Shown here in pieces: positions 6,092 to 12,714 of a DNA stretch of 20,979 nucleotides. The notes beneath the pieces were generated by a model. It was not told the origin of the DNA. It worked only from the letters and a program-made list of their open reading frames with translations, and searched no databases. The DNA is taken from positions 1 to 20,979 of the IMG/VR virus record IMGVR_UViG_3300033153_006308; one strand, 5' to 3'. The position numbers and the translations under genes were made by a program. The first letter of the stretch is position 1. Each line of letters opens with the position of its first letter. This DNA comes from a virus.

Positions 6092-6092
6092 G

Positions 6093-6293
6093 TTATTTCA
6101 CTCTTTTTCCATTTTCAAATATTATATCTTTTAGTCCGTCACGCATAGGAATTAATTTAAAAGTGCCAGGATTACCTATGTCCTTATAATATCTGACAAC
6201 CTCGTAATCATTGATGTGTTTTATTTCTTCAGCAGATAAATCTTTTTTAGCGATAAATGCGCCATCTAATTTTATTATGTCTTCTTCGCCCAT
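6093..6293 (-). CDS. Hypothetical protein, 66 residues
   Basis: Start at the ATG at 6293, one base after the upstream stop, with GAGTGAT before it; an earlier in-frame ATG at 6314 lies inside the upstream gene and has no site. Begins MGEEDIIKLDGAFIAKKDL and ends KDIIFENGKRVK. It is mixed alpha/beta with no cysteines. No family recognised. Confidence 0.65.
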   Translation of the reverse strand: MGEEDIIKLDGAFIAKKDLSAEEIKHINDYEVVRYYKDIGNPGTFKLIPMRDGLKDIIFENGKRVK

Positions 6294-6294
6294 G

Positions 6295-6573
6295 TTAATC
6301 ACTCGGATATTCACTTAGATAAAAACGCCTATAATATATTGTTTTTTTGTTGTATTCTAAAGTATAAATATTTCTGGTATCTTTTGGTTTTTCATCAAAA
6401 TAAAGTGTCAATACATAAACTGGATTAATATCTGGTCCATCTATTATAGTTTTTTGGTGTTCTATAGTTGAAAATGGAAACTTTTTTACATTATGTCTTG
6501 GTTTATCTGCTTTTATTCCGTTTTTTGTTCCAATCACTATATCTTCAAGTAAATTTAGTGTTCTATTCGCCAT
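6295..6573 (-). CDS. Hypothetical protein, 92 residues, leaderless-type start
   Basis: Begins MANRTLNLLEDIVIGTKNG and ends YYRRFYLSEYPSD; the C-terminal half is rich in Tyr and beta-like. The frame is open for another 48 codons upstream to a GTG at 6717, but that extension is hydrophobic, promoter-like AT-rich DNA, so ATG 6573 is chosen. There is no Shine-Dalgarno here, unlike almost all other genes in the window; a TATA-like box is centred 27 bases upstream. It is the first gene of the transcription unit after the terminase. Its last codons (PSD) form the GAGTGAT site of the next gene. Confidence 0.65.
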   Translation of the reverse strand: MANRTLNLLEDIVIGTKNGIKADKPRHNVKKFPFSTIEHQKTIIDGPDINPVYVLTLYFDEKPKDTRNIYTLEYNKKTIYYRRFYLSEYPSD

Positions 6574-6594
6574 GTAACATATATTACTGCCAAT

Positions 6595-6618
6595 CTTTAA
6601 ATAAGTAACGGTTGTTAC
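6595..6618 (-). promoter_or_regulatory. Probable leaderless promoter with adjacent inverted repeat
   Basis: On the minus strand TTATTTAAA (6604-6596) is centred 27 bases before the ATG at 6573, the distance from an archaeal TATA box to the transcription start. Directly upstream, touching the box, is the inverted repeat GTAAC-AACC-GTTAC (6618-6605), which could be an operator. The intergenic region 6574-6732 is the longest one in the window free of RNA or genes; a further TATA-like CTATTTATATTTATG lies farther upstream. Confidence 0.45.
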
Positions 6619-6732
6619 AATGTATTTACTCCATGCGAAACATAAATATAAATAGATTGAACGAAATAAATATACATTATGCTTGAGGATGTGGAATCCG
6701 CTTGGGTTCGCATCCACTCTCCTTCTTATGGG

Positions 6733-8076
6733 TTATACAGATATATACGGCTTGTATGGTTGTCGTAACTCGAAAAATAGCCTGAACATTAATGAATCTC
6801 CGATGTCCGGTGAGCGCTTTAAGTCCTCGAATATGTTTTCTTTTGTCGATACCCTAAATGCCTGGTCTTTGCCGATGTTTATCTGTTTCATAGCATCTAG
6901 GTCTTCTATCAATAGGTCTTTATATTCCTGCGGGATGTCTCGATAGATTCCTATCAGCCCGGCGTTTACATAATTAGCTAACATATCCCAGCATTGCGCC
7001 TTTAAATTAGCATAGTTTGTCTTGATTTTGTCTTGGTCTTGTGCTTCTTTGAATTCCTTTATTGGTGATGCATTGTTTACAAAACCTTTTATTCCTGGTA
7101 AATCCTTGACTAGCCCGAATCCTACCCCGTCTTCATCTGCAACGCATCGGCTTCTTGGGATGTTTTCGTCTGTGAGTATCTTATCTAAGGTCATGCTGCT
7201 TATTCCTTCTTTGAAAGTTAGTATCTTATAAATATAAAACCCGCGCCAAAGAGTGACTACGGCTTTGTCTCTACCTCTGCCTGATTGGTCTACAGAACAA
7301 TAAGAAATACCAGGTTTTATACTGTTTGTGAATAGGTCGATTATTGAATCATAGTTGAATAGTCTGCTTGGATCGGAGTCGTATTCCCATTCACCATGCA
7401 TAAGTCTGTCTTTCATAACTCTGTCTGTAATACTGGACAGGTTCTCTTTATATTGTTCTTTAGTGTATGGATTGTCGTAATAAAGCGATTGGATGAAGCA
7501 TTTGTCTTTGTCTAAAGTGCCGTCACGCCACGGTTTGTAGAACAATCTATAAGCCCAATTCTTTTTAGGGTTGCAGGTCAATAGTATCTTAGAAGGGATG
7601 TTATATTTTGTGTTAAGACACCGCCCTAAACGTGATTTCAGCATGTCAAACCCGGCAAAGTTAATCTCGCCTACTTCTTCAAGTGCTCCGCCTGTGAATT
7701 CCATACTGCCGAATCTTTCATATAGCGGGTCGCTGGGTAAGTATTTCATATCCAATAAATCTACCCTACTTCCGTTTTTGTATTGGATGTAATTATATTG
7801 ACCGTTTAAGTCCCATAGATTTCTGTCTAGATTATGGTCTTTTGCAACCATACAGAAAGTAAGATAAGTGCTTCCCATGAGCCTTTTTAGTTCTTCACGA
7901 CCTATGAACCATTTAGTACCGGGATATTTCAGGCACATATAATGTAGCCAGTCACATATCATGTAACTTTTGCCCCCGCCTGCCCCGCCGCCCAGCATTA
8001 TAAATTTAGTGGTTCTGTCAAACAATTTATTCCATGCTAAGTATTGTTTATAAGTAGGCTTTATTTTCAGTTCCAT
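6733..8076 (-). CDS. terL: Terminase large subunit (packaging ATPase-nuclease)
   Basis: Motor that cuts concatemeric DNA and pumps it through the portal. In the 447 residues, the Walker A loop GGGAGGGKS is at 29-37. The Walker B/catalytic glutamate region is FTGGALEEVGEI (127-138), and a coupling motif LLTCNPKKNW follows at 166-175. The C-terminal RNase H-like nuclease shows the acidic residues Asp263 (SVDQSGRGRD), Asp316 (DEDGVG) and Asp427 (PDIGDSLMF). Length is typical for the shorter terminase group. It starts eight bases after the small terminase stop without a strong ribosome site, so it is probably translated by coupling. Confidence 0.95.
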   Translation of the reverse strand: MELKIKPTYKQYLAWNKLFDRTTKFIMLGGGAGGGKSYMICDWLHYMCLKYPGTKWFIGREELKRLMGSTYLTFCMVAKDHNLDRNLWDLNGQYNYIQYKNGSRVDLLDMKYLPSDPLYERFGSMEFTGGALEEVGEINFAGFDMLKSRLGRCLNTKYNIPSKILLTCNPKKNWAYRLFYKPWRDGTLDKDKCFIQSLYYDNPYTKEQYKENLSSITDRVMKDRLMHGEWEYDSDPSRLFNYDSIIDLFTNSIKPGISYCSVDQSGRGRDKAVVTLWRGFYIYKILTFKEGISSMTLDKILTDENIPRSRCVADEDGVGFGLVKDLPGIKGFVNNASPIKEFKEAQDQDKIKTNYANLKAQCWDMLANYVNAGLIGIYRDIPQEYKDLLIEDLDAMKQINIGKDQAFRVSTKENIFEDLKRSPDIGDSLMFRLFFELRQPYKPYISV

Positions 8077-8084
8077 GAAACCAT

Positions 8085-8675
8085 CTATTTAGTGGTCTTA
8101 TGCGGTATAGGTATAGAATCTTCTGCATCGGGTAAATATGATTTCGGAGTGATATTTTTGAACTCTTTTGGTACTTCAAATTTAATGTCTATTTTAGTCA
8201 GATTAACGTCTATCTTTGTTTCGTGTTTTGTTGTATCTTCCCAACCTCTTTTTTTGCCTTTAGATTTTAGCGCGAATAAAGTAGCTATAACATTACCGCT
8301 ATCTATAAGCTCATGTAGTCTCTTTTCGTAATGGTCTAATGTCATCTCTGGGATGTCGTCTACAGCTTGTTTGAATTTCTTATCTTTCTCCATCCAATCA
8401 TAATAGGTTGCCCTGTTTATGTTTGTCTTAATACATGCGGTGGTTATGTTACCGTATGAGCTTATCAGTTCTTTTAGCATGATTTCTTTTGCTTTCTTGG
8501 TGCGCAGTTGATCTTCTCTTTTTGTTGGCTTTTTGTTGGGTTTCGTGGGTTTGGTTTTTTGTATTTTGGTTGTATTTTTTACTTTAGGTCTGGTCTTTTT
8601 GATAGTGCGCGCCAAGTTGCCTGTGCCTTTCTCGACTGCCTTTTCAGTTGACTGTTTTTTTGGTTTCTTTTTCAT
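8085..8675 (-). CDS. terS: Terminase small subunit (HTH, phBC6A51-type)
   Basis: Recognises the packaging site and brings DNA to the large subunit. The helix-turn-helix is at about 75-105: YGNITTACIKTNINRATYYDW followed by MEKDKKFKQAVDD. The segment LFALKSKGKKRGWED is typical of the family's end of domain. Residues 1-62 are an unusually long, almost pure Lys/Thr/Pro/Arg tail (PKKQSTEK, KTKPTKPNKKPTKRED), likely disordered and DNA- or RNA-binding. A C-terminal extension (about 150-196) is beta-rich and may contact the large subunit. The start has GTGATAAC before it. Its position directly before terL confirms the role. Confidence 0.9.
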   Translation of the reverse strand: MKKKPKKQSTEKAVEKGTGNLARTIKKTRPKVKNTTKIQKTKPTKPNKKPTKREDQLRTKKAKEIMLKELISSYGNITTACIKTNINRATYYDWMEKDKKFKQAVDDIPEMTLDHYEKRLHELIDSGNVIATLFALKSKGKKRGWEDTTKHETKIDVNLTKIDIKFEVPKEFKNITPKSYLPDAEDSIPIPHKTTK

Positions 8676-8687
8676 GTTATCACAAGA

Positions 8688-8945
8688 TCATTTCTTTATT
8701 CTCCAAAGGTTGCTTCTGTATCTGAAAATAGTTACTTTGCATTCAACGTGTTTTTTAATGTATAGCAATAACAAATATTTAGTTAAAACGTGATGAGATG
8801 GATAAATACCATGAATTAATTTATGCGCTTTTTGAATATCTGCATTATTGAAATATGTATTATTCTTAGTATTTACAGACATAAACTTTAGTGTATTGAA
8901 TACTCTTTTTTCATATTCTGATAGTTCTACTTCTTCAAGTTTCAT
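8688..8945 (-). CDS. Small winged-helix-like protein, 85 residues
   Basis: Start at the ATG at 8945, preceded by GAAGTGATAAC; five further codons upstream have no site. Pattern: helix EYEKRVFNTLKFM, helix NNADIQKAHKLI, helix SHHVLTKYLLLLYIKKH, then strands VECKVTIFRYR and SNLWRIKK. This order of helices and a terminal wing resembles winged-helix DNA-binding domains, so a viral transcription regulator is possible. It ends 12 bases before the small terminase start. No family recognised with certainty. Confidence 0.65.
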   Translation of the reverse strand: MKLEEVELSEYEKRVFNTLKFMSVNTKNNTYFNNADIQKAHKLIHGIYPSHHVLTKYLLLLYIKKHVECKVTIFRYRSNLWRIKK

Positions 8946-8949
8946 GTTA

Positions 8950-9219
8950 TCACTTCTCAAACATATTACCGTTTTTACAATCCCAACAGATAACGGTTTT
9001 GCCGTAGTTCTTACAGGTCAGGCATTCTTCAAATATCCAGTTCCTTTTTATGTCCTTGCGGCGCTTGCATTTATCGCAAAAGTAAGCTCTGTTTTTCCAT
9101 CCTTTTACATCAGTTGGTATGTGTTTGTTGTATGCCTTATTTGTTGCCGGTTCTGTGCATAGTAAGCATTTGTAAGGCATATAAAGCACTATATCTTGTG
9201 TTAGTTCTATATCTGACAT
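8950..9219 (-). CDS. Double zinc-ribbon protein, 89 residues
   Basis: Four CxxC pairs: CLLC, CDKC, CLTC and CWDC, at about residues 18, 48, 66 and 78. They would build two zinc ribbons separated by a basic segment (KRRKDIKRNW). Such proteins often bind nucleic acid or act as assembly factors. Starts one base after the preceding stop; its last codons (EK, stop) carry the Shine-Dalgarno of the 8945 gene. Specific function not recognised. Confidence 0.75.
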   Translation of the reverse strand: MSDIELTQDIVLYMPYKCLLCTEPATNKAYNKHIPTDVKGWKNRAYFCDKCKRRKDIKRNWIFEECLTCKNYGKTVICWDCKNGNMFEK

Positions 9220-9220
9220 A

Positions 9221-9334
9221 CTATATGTTGTGTTTCATCCTTATTATCTCAACTTCTGATTCTGCGCCTTCTATTGATTCTGCCTCTATTTCTGCTACTT
9301 GTTTATGGTTTACGAGTACTTTGTATTTGTTCAT
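9221..9334 (-). CDS. Very small protein, 37 residues
   Basis: ATG at 9334 has AAGTGAT five bases before it. The product begins MNKYKVLVNHKQVAEIEAES and ends EIIRMKHNI: strand, strand, helix. The pattern is like many short phage proteins of the form 'KYKV-V......V.A.s..eA'. Acidic; no cysteines. Confidence 0.55.
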   Translation of the reverse strand: MNKYKVLVNHKQVAEIEAESIEGAESEVEIIRMKHNI

Positions 9335-9356
9335 TGTATCACTTATATATGGAGAG

Positions 9357-9387
9357 GATTGCGGCGGCGAGTCATTCCGCCACAATC
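9357..9387 (-). promoter_or_regulatory. Strong hairpin between two small genes
   Basis: On the minus strand GATTGTGGCGG pairs with CCGCCGCAATC around a nine-base loop AATGACTCG, giving 11 continuous pairs with one T-G wobble. On the plus strand the same position would be a C-A mismatch, so the structure fits minus-strand RNA only. No T-run follows, so it is not a classical intrinsic terminator. It lies 20 bases upstream of the next Shine-Dalgarno and could be a processing or attenuation element. Confidence 0.55.
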
Positions 9388-9406
9388 GTATATGGGGTGA
9401 AAATGC

Positions 9407-9586
9407 TTACAATTTTAGTTTCGGCATCTGGAATCTTGCGCCGTTTGCTGCTTCGATAGCGAACTTAGACGGGTCTTTTACGATTATGTCGCCTTCTATC
9501 TCTTCAAGTAGCACGTATCCGTATTTCTCTATTAGCTCTTGTTTCTTTTTTGTTTGCTCTTCTGAAAATCCTTTTTCTCTTGGCAT
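9407..9586 (-). CDS. Small hypothetical protein, 59 residues
   Basis: GGAGTTGATATAGA precedes the ATG at 9586. Begins MPREKGFSEEQTKKKQELIE and ends GARFQMPKLKL, with a beta-like middle (YGYVLLEEIEGDIIVKD). Helix then strands; no cysteines. It follows the 68-residue coiled-coil gene by 15 bases. No family recognised. Confidence 0.65.
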   Translation of the reverse strand: MPREKGFSEEQTKKKQELIEKYGYVLLEEIEGDIIVKDPSKFAIEAANGARFQMPKLKL

Positions 9587-9601
9587 TCTATATCAACTCC
9601 A

Positions 9602-9808
9602 CTACATATTCTTTAATAATTCTTCATATTCTTGTATTTGTTGTTTGTTAACCATTATATCATTTTCAGACTCAATAATATTTTGTTTTGCTCTTTTTAG
9701 AGAATTTTCATTTAAAAACACAGAACATTTTAATATTCTTAGGGCTCCTTCTATTCTTTTTCTTATAAGTGGAAATCGTGGTATTACTTCTTCATTTTCG
9801 TTTTTCAT
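9602..9808 (-). CDS. Small coiled-coil protein, 68 residues
   Basis: Begins MKNENEEVIPRFPLIRKRIE and continues as one long helix to QQIQEYEELLKNM. The ATG shares an A with the TAA of the upstream gene (TAATG) and GGAGTTGAT lies before it. Likely a dimeric or trimeric helical protein; function unknown. Confidence 0.65.
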   Translation of the reverse strand: MKNENEEVIPRFPLIRKRIEGALRILKCSVFLNENSLKRAKQNIIESENDIMVNKQQIQEYEELLKNM

Positions 9809-9996
9809 TATCTATCAACTCCTTCGTTTTTTATTTCAACAAACGTAAACGGCCTTTCGTTTCCTTTGCTTGTTTTCCTGAACAGTTTTTTACAGCCGTA
9901 GCAGATATAAATCACGTCATGGCGTTTGTCGTCGCGCATCAGCATTTTTATTTTCCTGCCACAGCCGTAATTACACCAATAGGCTCTTTTTTTCAT
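9808..9996 (-). CDS. Small zinc-ribbon protein, 62 residues
   Basis: Cysteines are placed as CNYGC (8, 12) and CYGC (about 32, 35) in MKKRAYWCNYGCGRK and DVIYICYGCKKLF, fitting one zinc ribbon. The basic C-terminal part FRKTSKGNERPFTF could touch nucleic acid. It starts four bases after the 197-residue gene's stop and its end supplies the site for the next gene. Function unknown. Confidence 0.65.
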   Translation of the reverse strand: MKKRAYWCNYGCGRKIKMLMRDDKRHDVIYICYGCKKLFRKTSKGNERPFTFVEIKNEGVDR

Positions 9997-10000
9997 CTGC

Positions 10001-10594
10001 TCACGATTTATCCGGGGTCTTATCTGTGCTACCCTTCAGGCTATCAATTATGTTCTTTTTCTTGCTTTTTCTGTCATAGCGCTTGCTGACTTTTTCCGCT
10101 TTTGATATTTCGTCAAATGGCTTGTTATCGTATTCTGCTTTTAGTCTCTTTACTGCGTCTGATTCGTCTTCCATTATTGAGATATTATGATCGTTTCCGG
10201 GGTTATATCCGTGATATTTATATCTGAATGTCCTTACGAATACTTCAAACGGCTGTTTCTTGCTGGCGTATGAATCTCTTTGTACTATCATTTCAATTAG
10301 TTCGATATTGTTTGTAGAACTGTATTTCTTCCAGTCTATCTTAATCGGTTGGATGTCTTCCTGTTTTAGAAATCCGTTTTTCCTTACTGATTTTTTGACC
10401 TCTTTTTTATAGTAATCGTCAAAGTCGTCCATTGCTGCCTTTTTGAAGAATGGTATCTTGTTTTTTGTGCATTCTTGACGTACATGTGCTAATTCGGTCA
10501 AGAAGTTTGTTGTTACGTCTTTTGTTTTTGTTGGTCCAATGTCTCGAAAGTCTGCTTTTTCATCAGAATTTGGAGGCCGGAATATTCCTGTCAT
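10001..10594 (-). CDS. Hypothetical protein, 197 residues
   Basis: GAGGGTGATTAA precedes the ATG. The N-terminal region MTGIFRPPNSDEKADFRD is followed by a helical part (TTNFLTELAHVRQECTKN), a central part with KIDWKKYSSTNNIELIEMI and FVRTFRYKYHGYNPGND, and a lysine-rich, probably disordered tail (ISKAEKVSKRYDRKSKKK). No cysteine pairs or catalytic motif visible. It is preceded directly by a coiled-coil protein with which it may form a unit. I do not recognise the family. Confidence 0.75.
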   Translation of the reverse strand: MTGIFRPPNSDEKADFRDIGPTKTKDVTTNFLTELAHVRQECTKNKIPFFKKAAMDDFDDYYKKEVKKSVRKNGFLKQEDIQPIKIDWKKYSSTNNIELIEMIVQRDSYASKKQPFEVFVRTFRYKYHGYNPGNDHNISIMEDESDAVKRLKAEYDNKPFDEISKAEKVSKRYDRKSKKKNIIDSLKGSTDKTPDKS

Positions 10595-10897
10595 TTAATC
10601 ACCCTCTTGGTTTTTAATCTCTACACCGTCTTTTATATGGCTGCGTAGTTCATTTAATGTGTCGTGTTTGCTCTTCAAGTCCTGGCGCATATAGTCCATT
10701 GTCTTTTTGTCTTTGGCTTCTTTTTGTTTTTTTAGATATGGTCGTGCAAAATCATTGTAGTCTTCTTGCGCTTTCTGGAATTTGATTGTCTTTTCGTTGA
10801 ACTCTATGTTTTCTTTTAGTTCGATTATTTCTTTGCCTAGTCTTGTTATTCCTTTGTTTGTCTTTTCTATTTCTTCTGCTGTTAGTTTTCTTTTCAT
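10595..10897 (-). CDS. Coiled-coil protein, 100 residues
   Basis: Start chosen at the ATG at 10897, two bases after the stop of a 33-residue gene in another frame and with GAGGCAGAT before it. The same frame is open to an ATG at 10978, but that part overlaps the better-supported small gene and has no site. The product (MKRKLTAEEIEKTNKGITR to SHIKDGVEIKNQEGD) is almost entirely helical with heptad-like leucines and isoleucines. It may be a scaffold-like or regulatory partner. Function unknown. Confidence 0.7.
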   Translation of the reverse strand: MKRKLTAEEIEKTNKGITRLGKEIIELKENIEFNEKTIKFQKAQEDYNDFARPYLKKQKEAKDKKTMDYMRQDLKSKHDTLNELRSHIKDGVEIKNQEGD

Positions 10898-10898
10898 G

Positions 10899-11000
10899 TT
10901 ATCTGCCTCGTCCTGTTTTTCGTGTTGTACTACAATTTCCTCTGCCTTTGTTTGCTCTTTTTCCTTGTCCGCTTCCATCCTTTTTAGGTTTTCCGTTCAT
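10899..11000 (-). CDS. Tiny Gly/Lys/Arg-rich protein, DUF5320-like motif
   Basis: GAGGAAGTGAT lies three bases before an ATG at 11000 that overlaps the upstream TGA (ATGA). This is one of the best start signals in the window. The 33 residues contain DGSGQGKRANKGRGNC and end RKTGRGR. The 'DG-G-G...GRG-C' arrangement resembles the short glycine-rich DUF5320-type proteins common in archaea and anaerobes. The competing frame (start 10978) runs through the same bases, so one of the two is an overprint. Function unknown; a basic glycine-rich peptide could bind nucleic acid. Confidence 0.55.
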   Translation of the reverse strand: MNGKPKKDGSGQGKRANKGRGNCSTTRKTGRGR

Positions 11001-11257
11001 ATTATCACTTCCTCATAAGTCTTTTTGAATATGTCTGGTTTACATGGATAGAAATGTTCTCCATCCAGTTCAGGTATTACCCAGTCACCAACTTCTAAAT
11101 TTACAATTTGGTTATTATGTATTGTATGGACATGAGGTTTATCGTTGCCCTTTTCAAAACAAATCGTAGAATTACACATGCCTTTTACGAGTTGTCCATA
11201 TTTGGTATATTGTTCTGCTTCTATTACTATTGGTTTCTTTCGATATTTCTTAATCAT
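10997..11257 (-). CDS. Conserved small phage protein of the 'KKYRKKPI-IEA-QY' family
   Basis: 86 residues with the layout of a widespread phage protein: N-terminal IKKYRKKPIVIEAEQYTK, middle HTIHNNQIVNLEVGDWVIPE, and HFYPCKPDIFKKTYEEV at the end. Family members are of similar length, occur in many tailed-phage genomes and have no established biochemical role that I can name. The ATG is at 11257 and the gene ends in an ATGA overlap with the tiny glycine-rich gene. It sits between the glycosyltransferase C half and the small-gene block. Confidence 0.85.
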   Translation of the reverse strand: MIKKYRKKPIVIEAEQYTKYGQLVKGMCNSTICFEKGNDKPHVHTIHNNQIVNLEVGDWVIPELDGEHFYPCKPDIFKKTYEEVII

Positions 11258-11271
11258 ATTTAACTACTCCA

Positions 11272-11892
11272 TCAAATTAGGTCGCAAATCAGGTCTGCGC
11301 TCTTAGTCCATGTATTATCTCTTGCGGTCTTTAGTGCTGCTTCGCCTAGTTTTTTCATCTCTTCCGGGTGTTCGTATGCGTATCTTAGCTTTTTTCTTAA
11401 ATCGGGAATAGAAGGGGTCGCCCAAGAACATCCCTCGTACATGACTTCAAATTCTACCTCGTCGAGTTTATAGTTTACATATAATCCGTTTACTTTGTCT
11501 TTTATGTAATCAGTCATACCCCCATACGCCGTCACAATGCTCGCAAGTTGACAAGCTGCCGCCTCGATACAGGGCAGATTATAGGCTTCTGCTCGCGTGG
11601 GGCTTACAAATACGGTGGCTGAGTTGTAGAGGTCTACCATCTTGGAGTATTCTATGTTTTGTGTGTTGATAATCAGTTCCGGTAAGTTCTTTTCTCGCGG
11701 GCTTATCTGTTTTATTAGGTTGTTTAGGTCGGGTATGCCGTAGGCGGGGTTTATTTTTAATATCGCGCTAACATCATCTTTATCGGTGAATTCTTGAAAG
11801 TATGCTTGTATAAAATATTGAGCGCCGCCTCTATCCTGCATACCTCTCCATCCTTTTACAATTAAAAACACACATTTTTTATTTGAGTCCAT
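11272..11892 (-). CDS. GT4 glycosyltransferase, C-terminal Rossmann half (split gene)
   Basis: 206 residues that match only the second, nucleotide-sugar-binding half of a GT-B fold family-4 enzyme. It begins at the strand that follows the interdomain linker (KKCVFLIVKGWRGMQDRGG). It carries the donor-binding E-x7-E signature as Glu102 and Glu110 in SPTRAEAYNLPCIEAA, and ends with the usual terminal helix (NTWTKSADLICDLI). The first half is the separate gene 12715-13203, on the far side of an HNH gene. Start ATG 11892 overlaps the HNH end; GAGGGG lies five bases before it and an in-frame TAA directly precedes it, so it must be a new polypeptide. The two halves may assemble non-covalently. Confidence 0.85.
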   Translation of the reverse strand: MDSNKKCVFLIVKGWRGMQDRGGAQYFIQAYFQEFTDKDDVSAILKINPAYGIPDLNNLIKQISPREKNLPELIINTQNIEYSKMVDLYNSATVFVSPTRAEAYNLPCIEAAACQLASIVTAYGGMTDYIKDKVNGLYVNYKLDEVEFEVMYEGCSWATPSIPDLRKKLRYAYEHPEEMKKLGEAALKTARDNTWTKSADLICDLI

Positions 11893-12691
11893 TTATACCC
11901 CTCATCTTTTGTATATAAAATGCTTTCCAATAATCCCTTTTTTTATTTGCTTTCGTATTGCAAATATTACATAAAGTAATTAAATTTTCTTCTTTATTAT
12001 TTTTTTTATTATAATCAATATGATGAACACTTATAAATACTGTTGGGCTTTGCTTTTCTATTTTTAACCCACATTTTTTGCAAGTAAAATCATCTCTTTT
12101 CAATATTTTTAGTCTCTTTTTATAAAATTCTGATGTATAAGGTTCAAAACTTCTACCATCAATCCATGCCGGATTTTTATCACCTAAAAATGATTCTTTT
12201 TGATATTTTTGTGAACAGTTCAGTGAGCAAAACTTTTGTTTTACATTCGGTTGAACATAAATTGTCTTTCCACATTGAGCGCATTTATCTTTTTTTCCAG
12301 TTCTATGTGCTAAACCCATACATTTTCTTGAACAAAATTTACCATTATTTTTTTTAATTTGACGTGGATGTACCATAAATTCTTTTTTGCATACTTTACA
12401 TATTCTTTTAACTTTCAAACAATTTTCTCCAAATCTTTTTTTAACACTCTCTAAATGTTTTTTAATTATTTCTGGTCTTTTCATCGGATTTTTATCCCCC
12501 AACATTTTACCTTTTAATGGCGCATATCCATTTTTATATTTCTCTTTCATAAGAAGACTTTGATTCGGTCTTTTTTTACCTTTCTTAGATTCATTATAAC
12601 ACTTCATTGAGCAAAATTTTCTTTTATTACATTTATACTGAATTGTTTTTACCCCGCAATTTAAACAAATTATTTCTTCTTTTTTTATCAT
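11879..12691 (-). CDS. HNH endonuclease with zinc fingers, inserted in the GT4 gene
   Basis: 270 residues. The N-terminal two thirds hold three C-x2-C...C-x3-C fingers (CLNCGV/CSMKC, CKVCKK/CSRKC, CAQCGK/CSLNC) and two NUMOD-like GDKNP motifs (GDKNPMKRPE, GDKNPAW). The C-terminal HNH domain has DDFTCKKCG, the catalytic SVHHIDYNKKN and LITLCNICNT. This is the domain set of free-standing or intron-borne homing endonucleases, which cut an intact allele so the element is copied in. The gene looks more AT-rich than its neighbours, in line with mobility. It starts 26 bases after the first GT4 half stops and its end overlaps the second half. No room remains outside the ORF for a group I intron core. 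Confidence 0.9.
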   Translation of the reverse strand: MIKKEEIICLNCGVKTIQYKCNKRKFCSMKCYNESKKGKKRPNQSLLMKEKYKNGYAPLKGKMLGDKNPMKRPEIIKKHLESVKKRFGENCLKVKRICKVCKKEFMVHPRQIKKNNGKFCSRKCMGLAHRTGKKDKCAQCGKTIYVQPNVKQKFCSLNCSQKYQKESFLGDKNPAWIDGRSFEPYTSEFYKKRLKILKRDDFTCKKCGLKIEKQSPTVFISVHHIDYNKKNNKEENLITLCNICNTKANKKRDYWKAFYIQKMRGINGLK

Positions 12692-12714
12692 TAATATTCT
12701 TAGGTAATAAAGGG

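Noticed and set aside
6574-6717. N-terminal extension of the 92-residue gene to a GTG at 6717
   Set aside because: The extension is hydrophobic, lies in AT-rich promoter-like DNA, and its GTG has a purine stretch only a base or two away, too close for a ribosome site.
6690-6718. GGTTCGCATCC on the plus strand, T-arm-like
   Set aside because: The flanking bases do not form a five-pair T stem and no acceptor, D or anticodon arm is found upstream.
9357-9387. Intrinsic terminator
   Set aside because: The hairpin is strong but no T-run follows on either strand, and genes in the same direction continue immediately.
9114-9848. Open frame of 244 codons on the plus strand
   Set aside because: Antisense to five minus-strand genes that have ribosome sites and stop/start coupling; its translation is a Ser/Cys/Phe-rich shadow with no motif.
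10898-10978. N-terminal 27 residues of the coiled-coil ORF starting at 10978
   Set aside because: No ribosome site; the same bases are better explained by the 33-residue gene with GAGGAAGTGAT and an ATGA overlap.
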